Shown piece by piece: positions 1 through 11,789 of a stretch of 62,000 nucleotides of DNA. Each line of letters starts with the position of its first letter. Position 1 is the stretch's first letter. Position numbers and translations under genes: made by a program. Origin of the DNA: Tubiluchus corallicola (Eukaryota; Priapulida; Priapulimorpha; Priapulimorphida; Tubiluchidae); the NCBI GenBank assembly GCA_030141605.1, contig JAQGDQ010000165.1, positions 1 through 62,000 on the forward strand. The letters run 5' to 3'. Below the pieces are notes generated by a model. It ran no database searches. It was given only the letters and a program-made list of their open reading frames with translations, and was not told the origin of the DNA.

Positions 1-1
1 C

Positions 2-538
2 AACAATGACGAGAGCAGCATTAATGACAACAATGACAAGAGCAGCATTAATGACATCAATGACGAGAGCAGCATTAATGAAGACAATGACAAGAGCAGC
101 ATTAATGAGAACAATGACGAGAGCAGCATAAATGCGAACAATGACGAGAGCAGCATTAATGATAGCAATGACGAGTACAGCATTAATGAAGACAATGACA
201 AGAGCAGCATTAATGATAGCAATGACGAGTACAGCATTAATGAGGACAATGACAAGAGCAGCATTAATGAGGTCAATGACGAGGGCAGCATTAATGAGAA
301 CAATGACGAGAGCAGCATTAATGAGGACAATGACGAGAGCAGCATTAATGAGAACAATGACGAGAGCAGCATTAATGAGAACAATGACGAGAGCAGCATT
401 AATGAGAACAATGACGAGAGCAGCATTAATGATAGCAAGGACGAGAGCAGCATTAATGAGAACAATGACGAGAGCAGCATTAATGATAGCAAGGACGAGT
501 GTTGGATGACACCACTGAATTACAAACGTCTATTGTAA
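2..538 (+). CDS. Acidic Ser/Asn nonapeptide-repeat protein, 3' part
   Basis: Frame 2 is open from the window edge to TAA at 536-538 (178 residues seen; the start lies outside). A 27-bp unit repeats about 18 times. In this frame it reads N-D-E-S-S-I-N-E-N with changes confined mainly to E/K at position 3, D/E at 8 and N/D/S at 9; units 7 and 9 have Tyr at position 4. A short unique tail, CWMTPLNYKRLL, follows. Because the period is a multiple of three, other frames are open too, but only this one runs through the array into a unique tail and a stop just before AATAAA signals at 559-564 and 566-571. The product would be highly acidic, hydrophilic and probably disordered, with many Ser next to acidic residues (casein kinase 2-like sites). 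Function is unknown. It could instead be a non-coding minisatellite; the clean frame and poly(A) signals argue against that. Confidence 0.5.
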   Translation, partial: NNDESSINDNNDKSSINDINDESSINEDNDKSSINENNDESSINANNDESSINDSNDEYSINEDNDKSSINDSNDEYSINEDNDKSSINEVNDEGSINENNDESSINEDNDESSINENNDESSINENNDESSINENNDESSINDSKDESSINENNDESSINDSKDECWMTPLNYKRLL

Positions 539-558
539 AGAATTTGTAAAAAAGGAAA

Positions 559-571
559 AATAAACAATAAA
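559..571 (+). terminator. Poly(A) signals of the repeat-protein gene
   Basis: Two overlapping-range AATAAA hexamers (559-564, 566-571) lie 20-33 bases after the TAA at 536-538. This is the expected position for a 3' UTR end. Confidence 0.45.
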
Positions 572-2399
572 CTGCATGTTTATTGCCAAACTGTCTCCAA
601 CTGTAAACATTTTATTCGCTCGTCAACGTCATTTTCTTCTCCTAAAATGTTTCAATCCATCCAATTTCGTTTTTATTGTCGCACGAGTAGATTACATATG
701 ACACCTGCTACTAGCGTCATCTAACGTGATACGATTACACTGCGACGATTAGAAACGTGAAAATTACCGTCTGCAGCAAAACGGAAATGAGATTTAAACT
801 AGATTTCCTTTTTATCATCAGATTTTCTTAGCAGAAAAGAAGTTCCTTATTACTGGTGCACTCGGCGTGTACTCAATAAAATGATGGCTGAACTTAAAAA
901 CGTGTTGTTTTAAAGTTTAGCAAGGTTAGATAAGGAGAGTGATTGGATGGGTGACATTGTTCTGATTCCGAGTACAACAAGCAGCCTGACTGCAGCTAAT
1001 AACTGTGGACAGCCTCAGTCGACAATGTTTTCTTCTAAAATTTAAAACATTTGATTTTATTTAAATTTGTTCAGTATTTTATTGTTTGTCTAGTCAGAGG
1101 ACAAAAGTCGAACGACGTTCACAGTTCGTGACGTCATGGCTTTTGATGACGTTTGCTTCTCTTCACATTTTATCTTTTCTCATTTCTTTGTCAGTTTAAT
1201 TTCTCTTTTGCTTGTATACACTTGACTGTTTGTATGTTTTGTATATTTGCAAAGTTAGGTTATAATCTCGTGGGGAAAAGTGTTTAAAATTTAATACATA
1301 TATTTCTTTTACTATTATCTGCGCATGCGTCAACAGTAAGCTGTATATAAGTATCAATAATAGGCACCACCCTTGAGCCGATAGTCCCTGTAACGCCATG
1401 CACGGTTCCAGTGGCGTAACACGTGCTTGTGACGCCCCGGGGGCAGAAAGACTTCTGGCGCTCCACCCTTTTAATATTTTGATCATTTGTTTCGTGGGCA
1501 AAGCCAAAAATTATGCATTTTTTGAGTCAGCCTTGTTGTTCTTAGTCAGTCATTCTTAGAAAAACAAATTTTTTCTAAGAATCAGCCTGAGTTTGATTTG
1601 CGGTACTGCACCAAAGTAACTCTTTTCTATGCATAAGTTGTTCATAGCACAACAGTGCTTAACATTCAGCTCCAGCATTAACTGCATGCTATGACTGTGA
1701 AAGAATACTACAAGTTTCAAAATAATACAAACGCTACTGTTTCTGCCAAAATTACCGATCTGTTAAGCGACATGACACCTTACACGCACCTTAAGTAACA
1801 ACATCAGCCTTTTTCTAGACTGTATGTAGTAAGTAAGTCAGCTACGATGATCTCTGATTAGACAGTTTTGTTGCAGGTTGAAAGCTTTTGTTAATTGTTT
1901 TGTTACTGTCGCATTGGTAATTAATAATTAACAGTCATTGAGCTCTAGAAGAATTTTGCGCCCTCTCACCCTTGCGCTCGGGGGCGATTGCCCCCTTGTC
2001 CCCCCTCCCCCTCCCAACTTGCGACGCGGCTGCACAGTGCTTCACAACCTCAGGACGACGCACCTGTTTATTACGCATGTGAAAATTACGTTAAAAATAA
2101 CTACCATAATGTTACGTTTCCAGGGCATTATAAACGCTTACCATAATCCAAAGTCAGTGAACCTTTTCTCGAGGTGGGGAAATTTTTAGTAAAGTAATCT
2201 GATTTCCCTCACACTTTTCTAAGAATACAATTGCAAAGAATGTTTTTAGCTTTTAGAGGGTAAATTACCATATCCGACGTAATTTTCCTGTATAAATTCT
2301 CAAATTCCAAGTTCATTCAACCAAATTGAGCTGCAGAAATTATACACGCCTGTCGACTAAAAGCTCCAAATCGCTTTGTGGTAAAAGATGAAAGTATTA
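572..2399. other. No gene recognised
   Basis: AT-rich sequence with many stops in all frames. Short GC-richer patches near 1370-1470 and 1955-2030 look like degraded repeat tails. One TGACGTCA palindrome occurs near 1130. No convincing splice-bounded coding exon was seen. Confidence 0.4.
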
Positions 2400-2625
2400 T
2401 TGTTATTATTATTATTCTTCTTCTTTTATTTCTGTAGGGTTTGCCAGGCCTAAACCTAGCTGATTATCAACGCTAGTTCTGCTGAGCCACTGGACCAGCA
2501 GAAGCGGCCCATTCACGATCAGATGTGACTGCATCCTCCTCAGCAAGGTAAACAATCGGAATCGGTATGGTGGATTGATTTGCTAGATCCCCTAGCGAAA
2601 ATTGAACCTTGTGGTCACCCATCCA
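2400..2625 (-). mobile_element. SINE, reverse orientation
   Basis: Read on the - strand, the segment has a B-box-like GGTTCAATTTT near 2613-2623. A body follows, then GGCCTGGCAAACCCTACAG and a tail of (AAG)n and (AAT)n simple repeat at 2400-2430. A pol III B-box at one end and a microsatellite tail at the other is typical of tRNA-derived SINEs. The A box is weak and the family was not identified. Confidence 0.45.
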
Positions 2626-3459
2626 TTCATAATGAGTTTTGGCTTTGCTTAACTTTAGTCATGATAGTCACTTTAGTCTGTCAGTTTAGGTGTTTCAATT
2701 CCTAATTTAAGTGAATACCTATCTTTTCATCTAACTGTAATGCTGCTACTAGTTATTACACATATATTATGCAATTAGTTTTTATTAATTTTATTTAAAA
2801 TTTATTGACGTGCATTAAAAGTACTTAGCATTTTAAAAATTTAAACATTCAGCTACACAAGTATGACCCTATATAAAAATGACAATAAATACATTTACAT
2901 AAAAATTATGTATCTGTACATATAATACGTGTATTTACATTATGTAAGGTATACATACATATGTCAAGCATACTGGCCTATCGCTCCGCCTCCATTGTGA
3001 CGTAAGCACGCTCATGGGAAATACCACAGTTACGTAGCAGAAAAGAAAAATTTTTCGCTATTGAAAGTTTATTTTATAGGCTCCCTTCGGCCAGTCGTTA
3101 TATGTTTTTAGACTATTGACACGTCCGCATGCTTGTTGAGTTGTTGGTAAAAAATAAAAACGCACGAACTATCAACCGTTCCTTCGTTTGTAGAAATCGT
3201 CATTTCTTTTCTACTATGACCGTCAAACTTTTTCTATGTAGAATCTACCGTAGAACGACAGGACATTTGGTGCACAGATTCTGCGTAACCTGTCCTCAGT
3301 AGCTTCCAGAATTAAAGTTGCGTGCGTAGTGAGTTTCTGGGTATTCACGTGCATATTTTTTTCTTTTTTCTAGCTGACAAATTGCTACTGCCAAGTTAAC
3401 AGATCAAACCAATTAGCAAAGTAGCCGTGATCAACGGTTCAAAATCTGGAAATCTACTA
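2626..3459. other. No gene recognised
   Basis: AT-rich intergenic sequence. A patch at 2995-3060 loosely resembles the MITE-like repeat at 6905-7430, but I could not define ends. Confidence 0.3.
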
Positions 3460-3944
3460 ACTTAATTTTGTTCCATCTTTGTACGTTTGTGGAATGAGTT
3501 ACCAGATTATATCAAAAATTCTTCCTCTGTAAACATGCTCTCACGTCGCCTCAAGTCACGCTTCAATTTTGTTGAAACTCGTAAGTTTTATTCAAGATGA
3601 GGCTTGGATTCTCACAATTGAACAGCAATTTAAATCTTCATGGTTGTAAATGTAGTGATAGTAACTTAGTTTCAAAAACTTGTGCTTGCGGCTTCTATAG
3701 TAAAAGTATTGAACATCATTTACTTCACTGCCTATGGTACGTTGCTGCTAGACGTTGCATGTTGTTATCAATATCGAATGAGTTTCTCAATGAAGACCTT
3801 GGAAATTTTGAAAACTTCAATAATAATGTCAAAATGCACGTTTTATTTAATGGTTTCCAAGTCGATAATATCCCAATAAATTGTAGGGTATTTACTGCTG
3901 TACACAGTTATATTGGAGAAACTAAACGTTTTAAGTTAAGCTAA
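3460..3944 (+). mobile_element. LINE 3' end with frameshift
   Basis: Translation from about 3480 gives VRLWNELPDYIKNSSS, the WNxLPxxIK signature found near the C-terminus of many CR1/L2/Jockey-like LINE ORF2 proteins. A one-base frameshift at about 3598 leads into an ORF ending at 3944. That ORF has LNSNL, a CACGFYSKSIEHHLLHC motif (the C-x-C-x(n)-H-x(4)-C end of such ORFs) and a final YIGETKRF. The element is 5'-truncated and inactive. The AATAAATATATTTAAA at about 4139 may be its tail. Confidence 0.6.
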
Positions 3945-3950
3945 ATACAA

Positions 3951-5399
3951 TATGTTAAGTTGGTAATGTTATATTACTATTCATTCGCTTGCCTCATATT
4001 CATTAGATTGCGACTATTTTCATTTATTAATTAATAAGCTTGTTTAATTGTTACGTAGATTTTAATTCTTCACTTGTTCTTTCAAGTATTGTATTTGTAT
4101 TACTTCTGAATTACCACTGTGGTGTCCAAAGGTTGTAAAATAAATATATTTAAACTAATTTTGTTCCAACGTTTGCGATTTTAGTCTTTACACGTCGCCG
4201 TCTGAGCCGTGGCTATGAAGCAACATATTTAGAAAATCAGTCAACTATGTACGCTACTTTAATTTCAGTTTTATCTTCAGAACTACTTCCGTCAACCATT
4301 GAGTGAAAATTCCACCGGCACATAGTCACTTTACGCATATAATTACAGATTAAAAAAAGAAATAAATTTGGGCTTCGGAGACAGGATGTTACATATCGCC
4401 CCTGTCTCAAGTAATTTCTTCCATTCAAAACTAAATGTCATCGAATGGCGCTATTGTCTAGAAGGAGAAACTTTTATGTTTTAAAAATCAAAAGGTCGAG
4501 TTCGGAGATCGGATCAACCTGTCGCTCCCGTCTCGCAAACGGGCGCATGCACAGTTACAGCTGGGTTCATCACAGTGTAGATCATAGCTTACCCTCTATT
4601 ACCTATTCTGTGGTTCTCCAGTTCACAGCTGGCTGCACGATGCACCTTGTGACTTACAACAGTGAAGGGCTGATCGTTGAAAGGATAAGCCCTTGCTGAG
4701 GCAACATTTGCTTGACTGAAGAAGCAAGGATCTCTACTCCAACTCTCCCCAGTAAACTTAGTCTTACCAAAATGTATATATGAGCAATCAACTTTTAAAA
4801 CAACAGCTTGTGGCGTCTTAGATGCGTTGTGCAACTTCAATAAAACACCTTGTGGTGTGTTAGTTGCAACGTCTAAGTTATTTGCCGCGTTGTTATCAGG
4901 TTACTACGAAACAGTCAAGGTAGAGTACCTATATATTTACTGCGTAAGTGGAGTTACGCGTCGTTTGACATGACCCTCCTGATCACTTTATTCCATGCTC
5001 ACCTGTCACATGAGCAACCTCCCATTTCTCTGTATCTTTGATATCTAATGGTGTGTTGATAAGACCTTTTTGGATGAAATTGATGTAAGTCAGCAGCTGT
5101 CCTCCTTGCTGTTTCTTTTCTTTCTGCAGTTGCGCAAAACTATTCGAGTCTACTGTCCCAGAAATGAACTAGTAACTGACTCCCAGGAACCTGGGCCTCG
5201 CGGAGGCAGAACAGAATCACATTTAGCTTTAACAAAACTCTCCGTGTCAGAGTGAAGCTTCTCTTTTGAAACACATTTTATCTCAAGAAATCAGAAACCA
5301 TCTTCAAGTCAATAAGTTTTTTCTTTATTTGTGTCATATCAATCGATTGTGGGGTTATGGGTGGCAGAGCTTTTAGCAACAAATACCGGCTTTACTTTT
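3951..5399. other. No gene recognised
   Basis: Short ORFs here have no recognisable domain or splice context. A repeated phrase about a 'cttgtggtgtgt/cttgtggcgtct' unit appears at 4806-4866, suggesting a decayed local duplication. Confidence 0.3.
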
Positions 5400-5470
5400 A
5401 AATTACTTAACCTTTGACCTTTCATGATTATCGTCAATCGCTGGAACTGTGAAAATGCTTATTGCTTTGA
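5400..5470 (+). mobile_element. Fragment of TA-flanked MITE (terminal part)
   Basis: The segment with ACTTAACCTTTGACC and CGCTGGAACTGTGAAAATG matches the terminal part of the MITE copies at 28330, 37350 and 43790 (the last inverted). Only one end is present. Confidence 0.45.
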
Positions 5471-5747
5471 TTGTTTTTAATTCCTATTTATGTTTCGAAA
5501 AACGGACAGAAAAGGTGGTCTAAATTAGTCTAAATATCTTGAAAAAACGATTCTATTCAGTAATTCACAGTCGGCGCTGCATTTTGGCTTCGCAAAGAAC
5601 TTTGAAATGGTATTGATGCAGCCACTGCAAACAAATTTCTAATGACTGGAATAAGAAATATGCCATGACACACAGTAGAAATCACATTTTTGCAGTTCGC
5701 AGTGGTCCACCGTAGTCTGTCAGTGCGATTTTGCTTACTTCTCAAAG

Positions 5748-6288
5748 TTAAAAGGAAAGACCAAATCAGTCAGTATGTTGGGTTTATTTTACAGTTATCA
5801 CTCAAACTTAGAAAAATATAACAAAAAAATTTGCAAAAGACTGTCTATAAAGCGTAAGCTTAAAATGTACTACCTCTGACTAAAAATTTCTAAGCGTGCC
5901 CCCAATCACTTGAAAATCATGACGTAAGTGGGAGACTTCATGACTTTTCGTAAGCGTGACGTGACTTTGACTCATTCAAACTTTTGCAGCTTTCCTAATA
6001 TTCAAGCACAAATGTTACAAAATTAGCTAACTAAATTTTTTGTAAAACGTTATTGTACCTTTAACAAAGATTGACAGTGCGCTACTTTTCTTCAGGGCGT
6101 ATGACGTCATTGGAAGAAGAATGGGCGTTCAAAATGGGTAGAGCCCAAGTATGAAGTGACCACGATTTTAAAGTTATTTTACTAGTTACACGAAGTGCTT
6201 GTTGCAGTTTTATTACTAAATTTTTCTAAGATTTTTCGCGAACACTGAAATAGGCCTAATCTTCTATACGGCTTGGCCTTTCCTTTAA
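5748..6288. mobile_element. TTAA-flanked MITE, family C
   Basis: Begins TTAAAAGGAAAGACC and ends GGCCTTTCCTTTAA, so there are inverted termini with TTAA at both edges. It has no coding capacity. A second, inverted copy lies at 33184-33685; both share the segment around TACTACCTCTGA and a long body. TTAA target duplication is a hallmark of piggyBac-type transposases. The assignment is inference. Confidence 0.6.
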
Positions 6289-6904
6289 TCAATAAACAGA
6301 AAAGTCAGGATATGTGTTTATTACGGTTATACCATCAGGCAGGTGTGAGATTCACACTACTCAATGTAAATACTGTGAACAAAGAAACGTAATAGTATCT
6401 AAAAATAGGATTCTAAGATACGTCATATTGCTAAATTAGCATAATTTACAACTAATGCCACTTAACTTCGAATAAGTACCTCTCTCTTGTCTACTTATCC
6501 CTATAAATACGGTGTTTTACCTTGACTAAGTTAACGAACAGGACGTTGTGCTTGCGTCATCACGAGCAGGTGTGTAATAATCAGAATCAAGTCATCCTGA
6601 AACAGAGGTCTAGCTATTGCGTTACAGGAATAAATAGAATAGATAAATAGGATAATGCAAAGAATTATTATTTAGAAATATTAATAGTTATAATATAATT
6701 TCAGTTGATTCTGTTAAAAAACAAGAAAAGGGGTTCTTGAAGTAGGTTTCAGAAAAATCGCTTTAAAAATTATAATTATTACTTTAAAGCAGTTTTATGC
6801 ATATATCGTACTCGTGTTAAAAGGAATTTTAGTTTGTTTTCATTTTAAATCTCCCACAGTACTGTTCCGACCGCGCCATTACGTGACGTAATATACGCAC
6901 AAGG
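6289..6904. other. No gene recognised
   Basis: AT-rich sequence without a supported coding exon. Confidence 0.35.
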
Positions 6905-7430
6905 TAAATCAGAGGAAGAAAAGGAAATGTTAAATTATATCCCAAAAAACTTTCTATGCAAATCTTTATTACTTAGCATTTCGCTTACCTACTGAAAAGA
7001 CTTACGTAACTAAAATAATAATTTAAAATGTTCGTGCCGATTGGTAAAAAGCTGGCTGACTCACTCTGCAGGGTGCACCACTCACTAACCAAAAACGTAT
7101 TTTTAATCTTATTGACAAGATACAGAAATTTAAAATTTTACTTAGTTGTAACGTGTGTGCTACGAATGCTCTGATTATTTTTCCAAACTTCACGCAATGT
7201 TATCTAAACATGTTTCAAACAACCTACCATCAAATTGGCTGCGCCCTACAGTCGTCGTGGGAGTTTAAATATACAGGTTTTATACAGTGTTACTGGCGAC
7301 GCAAGCCTGGATGTAAAATGGCAGTTTGTAAGTGGTACAAAATTTCAAGACGATTTTTTAAGATTTATGTAAGTGGAGGGTTTTCTTGTGCACTAAGCTT
7401 CTTGTAAACTACACTAGTATAACTGATTAT
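6905..7430 (+). mobile_element. Interspersed repeat, family B (diverged copy)
   Basis: Similar along most of its length to 23580-24095: shared landmarks are ACTTTCTATGC, AACGTATTTT, CACGCAATGTTATCTAAAC, TTTTATACAG and AAAATTTCAAGA. The ORF at 7153-7407 is a by-product of this repeat. Family ends are unclear. Confidence 0.5.
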
Positions 7431-7662
7431 AATTTTAATCCTAATTATTGAAATCACACAATAACTGCACATAAAATTCTCTTCAGTTAGAGTTCTGAAG
7501 TGGAAAACAAGCGTGTTCGTGAAGTCGTTATAATTTACATAATTTTTTAATGAATAATACTTAAGAATTTTACGTAAGAATCGATTGATTCGTGACATAA
7601 AGAATTTTATAGTACTTACATAATATCATATTGATTCTATTTACCCTGTAGTGCAATGGCTA

Positions 7663-8492
7663 GGGTTAATGTCGGACAATGTGTTTTGCGGTTTCCTAAA
7701 ACCCATTAAATTACCTGGACGTTGTTTTTTCCTTTCATTGTTAATACTTTAGACTGTCATTTTCACTATTGTTTGGTAGTTCATCATTTGGCAAACCGTA
7801 TGGTTGTGAACATACAAGCTCACTTAATGAGTACGCTTATTCCTAACTGTATTAACGTTTTTTAATTTGCTCATAAACAGACCTAACGCATTATTTACCG
7901 CATCCGTTTCAGAAATGGTTTATTTTCTAAGTTAGTTTTTCCCTGATACTTTCATGCCACACTTGTAAAACACCATATTTGTTTGTTTATTACACAAATA
8001 ACCGAAGCAGTGTCCGACTTTACCCAAAAGCCTAGGCTAATCTCGGAGAATTGAACTTTTGGTTCCGACTTTCCGCCGGAATTAATTTTTTTAGATAAAT
8101 AACATAGATTTTTGGTCATTTGAGCCAAAATGTAAAAATAATATGATTCTGATCGTTTTAGAAATATGGGGAGAAAACCGTTTATCGAAACGGTTGGTAA
8201 AATGTTGCAAATGTAAAAAACGCAAAGAATAAAAGAGGAAAACTTCAACGATTGAGCCATGATTGAAAGTAATCTGTTATCAAAGCATATTATTCACAAG
8301 TGAACAACACAGAGAAAAATGTCTGTGAGGAGGGTGGCGCTTGCTTATTCTATTCTATAATATTTCTCTCATCTCATCACTGATCAATCTCGATGTTTTA
8401 AACCATTTAAATGCCACAACCACTTTGTTAATTACGTTCGACGTTGCCCTATTAACTGTCCGACATTACCTGCAAGTGTCCGACATTACCCC
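7663..8492. mobile_element. Candidate inverted-repeat element (TGTCCGACATTACCC ends)
   Basis: The left end GGGTTAATGTCGGACA (7663-7678) is the near-perfect reverse complement of TGTCCGACATTACCCC at 8477-8492. A second copy of TGTCCGACATTACC lies just inside (8456-8470), and a related TGTCCGACTTTACCC is at about 8010. No transposase ORF is present, so a non-autonomous element is likely. Confidence 0.4.
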
Positions 8493-9129
8493 ATTTTTTG
8501 AAATGACGTAGCAAAGCATTTGTCGAGAACAAGAATAAATCTGGCATTCGCCGAGAACGGAGAATTTATTTTGGTTCCTAGATCTCGCTTATTTCGGGTT
8601 TAGCCCAGAAAGGTGGGAGAGTCCCTGTATCAAACTAAATGTTTTATCTAAAATTTGTTCTCGAAAGGTATTTAATTACTGTTTGATGTCCATTGCCTTG
8701 TCACCTATATATGCTTGTAAATGAAAGCAGTAAACAACTGAGTTAAAACATCACGATGTACTTATTTACATTATCACTTCATATATAACGACATAACATA
8801 ACAACATAATAACTTCACAACATGACCTGTAACTGAAACAAAATAGTGTTAGTCAGTGTCACGAAGTTAACAATTCAATATATGAATATCCAGATATTGA
8901 GCATACCACGCAACATATAGAACATACAACACAAGGAGAAAAACATTGATGCTGTACATAGGATGAAGCGACTCAAACGTAGTAGGGACGTTTATATAAA
9001 AAATACAATACTAACAAAAGCACAATGATAACAAACGCACAATGATAACAAACGCACAATACTAACAAAAGCACAATAACACATAAAAAGCAACAATAGA
9101 AAGAATACATTTATAGGCTGCGAGTTCAA
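8493..9129. other. No gene; short CACAATGATAACAAA tandem
   Basis: Only a small tandem repeat at about 9015-9078 (units near 17-19 bases, 'acaaacgcacaatgata') stands out. Confidence 0.4.
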
Positions 9130-9460
9130 ATTAAAGTTATTTGCTATCCTGTTTCTCTTCCCTTTTCTTACTGATGTCGTGTATAAAATTTATTACTAAG
9201 GTTCTCATCTTTACTTCATTTAGGCCATTAATAAACATAAACTGTTCACTTACCGGCATTTCTGCAAAACGAGGAAATATTTTTTAAATATTTTCAAATA
9301 CAACTTTTCTCTCATTTTAATAAGCAGGACATGTGATTTCGTCTTCTACTTGATTCATCTCACATATTCTTTGGTGAGCAGGTATGTTTGTTTATGATAC
9401 CTTCGCTCTCAATATCCAATTTGTGCGCACTAATCCTGAATCTTGTGTATATAGTATACG
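9130..9460 (-). mobile_element. LINE 3' end fragment
   Basis: On the - strand, two frames together give NQVEDEITCPAY (the E-D-E-x-H-x-x-x-x-C-P-x-Y type zinc-knuckle end of LINE ORFs). Then EMPVSEQFMFINGLNE and a final INFIHDISKKREEKQ, typical of the last residues of such ORFs. It is frameshifted and 5'-truncated. Confidence 0.5.
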
Positions 9461-10289
9461 TTCGCTTGGAATATATCATCCTGGGATTCTTTATTCCCGA
9501 CACACTTAGTGTCTTTATTGCGTGAAGAAAACTGGCTCCTATACGTGGAGAAAAACTAACTTTCCTTTAACTACAGTTAGTACATAATAAGTTAAGAGAT
9601 AGCTTTGCCTCTTAACGTGGGGAAAAACCTACTTGGTCAACTTTCAAAGCCGTCGGGTTTTTCCCAACGAGGTATTTCCTGCCTCGGACTTTATACCAGG
9701 TCTATTCGTTAAACCATTACACGATTAATGACGCGATAAGACAGGTTTCCTGTATACATACTTGCACAATAAAACTACAGAAGTAATTATGTATTCCTTC
9801 TTTAAGTACTTCATACAATTATCTATACAGAGCAAATAGTAATTTTCGTACTTCGGAAATGAGTTTCCAACAGCATTTAATTGTCACAGCTTTTTACATT
9901 TTGTACACCTACCCCATTTTCTGTACTTCCTGATTTCTTAACAGCATAACTTTAGTTTACTGGGCAGTATTCGTAGAAGATTGCAACAATATGTATAGGA
10001 CCTTGAAATAAGCTATTTTTGTTTCACATTACCCCATTTTAATAACATCTTACAATTTTCAATTCCTTACTGCTTGAAAACCATATAGGCGGAAAAACAG
10101 ACGCACAGACGAACGGTCGGTCACGTGCACATATCTCATTCCTCGTTTAGGAAGCGCATTTTCGACTTTTTTGATTATCGATTATAGATTCGTTGGAATT
10201 TTCTGCGATTTTTGCTCATTTTTTTCCACTATCAAAATATAGTGTTCACAATTACAAAGTCCTACTTCTTCTACTGTTTATATTTTAAG
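9461..10289. other. No gene recognised
   Basis: Partly repetitive text around 9530-9690 (GTGGAGAAAAAC / GTGGGGAAAAAC), but no coding signal seen. Confidence 0.3.
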
Positions 10290-10580
10290 AGAAAGTTTAT
10301 GTGGGTAAAACTCTTCTACTGTTAGTTTAGTCACTCATTTCACATGATTTGCTTGTTAACTTGTCAAAACCAAACCCAGTCCAATTTTCGCTTTTGCAAA
10401 CACGTGTAACATATTCCACAAACTCGTGGAATATGTTTGATTTTGAAAATTATGTTTATTTGTGATGTCATTACTAGTTGGGCTGGCCCACCGTTAATTA
10501 AGATTTTAATCTATTATGTAATTATTGGAACCGCATTATTAAGTGTGTTAAAATGTATACTTTTTACCGGACTTCCTTTA
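10290..10580 (-). mobile_element. TTAA MITE family A, partial
   Basis: Matches, in reverse, parts of the copy at 17580-18201: GTTAATTAAGATTTTAATCTATTA, GTGTTAAAATGTATACTTTTTACCGGAC and the AATTTTCGCTTTTGCAAACACGTG segment. The ORF at 10437-10631 is a by-product of the repeat. Confidence 0.55.
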
Positions 10581-10796
10581 TATCCCGGTTCCGCCATTAT
10601 CATCAGCATCCGTAGACATAAAGTTAAATGATGGATACGGATTTGCAGTTTGCAAAGTTGGACAATTGGTTATTGGTCGTCTACTTGCGCAATATAATAG
10701 CGACACTTTGTTCCTTCTAACTTGGAGGTCGTTCCTGAACTCCGAAAAGTGAAATTTTTGTTACGAAAGGAAAATTGTCCTCATTCTCTTTTAGAC

Positions 10797-10955
10797 TGAG
10801 GTAACAGCAACAGCAACTGCAACAGCAAAAGGAATGGCAACAGCAAAACAACAGTAACCGCAACAACAGTAACAGCAACAGTAACAACAACGGTAACAAC
10901 AATAATAACAGCAAGAACAACAGTAAGAACAACAACAACAACAGCAATTGCAACC
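10797..10955. repeat. (AACAGC/AACAAC)n-type simple repeat
   Basis: Interrupted trinucleotide repeat of the CAA/CAG class. The Leu-rich and Val-rich ORFs on the - strand are products of it, not genes. Confidence 0.8.
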
Positions 10956-11079
10956 AGCGCTAACAATAGATTAGCACCAACACCCGAACCAGCAGAAAAA
11001 TCACAAAATACGATACGAAAAAGAAGCATTCAGAAAATGGGTAAATAGGTAAACGTGCCTGAAGAACAACGACGAGAGC

Positions 11080-11300
11080 GGCGATGGCGACAGTAATATC
11101 AACATCAGCAGCAGAACAATGACAGCGACTACGAAAACAACAATAATGACAACATAACGACAACAACATAATCATTAGCATCTTCACTATCATTATCGTC
11201 ATCGTCGTCGCTGCCATCATCATCGTAATCATCATCAACATCATCATTACTATCACCATCGTCATCACCATCATCATCGTCATTAACAACGGTAGCAGCA
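11080..11300. repeat. Mixed trinucleotide repeat (ATC/AAC/ATCGTC)
   Basis: Long interrupted run of CATCAT, GTCGTC and AACAAC triplets. The Asp-rich and Met/Thr-rich ORFs here come from the repeat. Confidence 0.75.
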
Positions 11301-11477
11301 ACAATGGTGCCAATGGTGCGACAGCAACAAGACCTAAAATCCCACAAAGAACGTAATTTGGAAAATTAAACGTGATGTAAGCATAAAATTAAAGAACTAT
11401 TATAAAATCAGCTCGTGCAAATGGGTGTCGTGCTGATGCATAAAATTAAAAAACCTTTTAAAAATGGGTTCGTGGAA

Positions 11478-11550
11478 AACATTGGGAATTCGTGCAGAGA
11501 TACTCGTGAATTCGTGCAGAGATACTTGTGAATTCGTGCAGAGATAATAA
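11478..11550 (+). repeat. 25-bp tandem repeat, 3 copies
   Basis: The unit GTGAATTCGTGCAGAGATAC is repeated three times just upstream of the TATA box of the first cytokine-like gene. Confidence 0.7.
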
Positions 11551-11597
11551 AATTTACAAATTTACAAGTTTTCAAATTCAGGACAAGTTGACAACAC

Positions 11598-11604
11598 TAT
11601 AAAT
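11598..11604 (+). promoter_or_regulatory. TATA box of cytokine-like gene A
   Basis: CTATAAAT lies about 30 bases before the presumed start of a short untranslated exon that ends in a strong CAG|GTAAGC donor at 11698/11699. The same TATA, short exon and donor layout occurs before the paralogue at 20158. Confidence 0.4.
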
Positions 11605-11627
11605 TGCGACCGAACGACCAGTAACGA

Positions 11628-11698
11628 CGAACGTTACTGAAGACACAGATATCTGAAGTTTGACAGAGGAAGGCGTAGAAACTTCATACAGCCAACAG
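11628..11698 (+). other. Predicted 5' untranslated exon, gene A
   Basis: Inferred from a TATA box at 11598 and the donor CCAACAG|GTAAGCTAG. Text within it (GCGACCGAACGACCAG region, then ACTGAAG) partly resembles the paralogue's exon (AAGCGAACGACGAG, GTTGAAG) at 20190-20314. The intron would run 11699-13324. The exact transcription start is a guess. Confidence 0.35.
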
Positions 11699-11789
11699 GT
11701 AAGCTAGCTAGGTACACATTAACATTGACTGCAAGTTATTCTAAGTACACATATCAGTTGACGCAGAAAGAAGTTTAGACAATAATATT

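Noticed and set aside
132-509. 125-codon ORF of MRTMTRAAL repeats
   Set aside because: Out-of-frame reading of the 27-bp array; the frame that exits into a unique tail and stop before the poly(A) signals is frame 2.
10717-11347. Leu-rich and Asp-rich ORFs on the - strand
   Set aside because: Produced by trinucleotide repeats.
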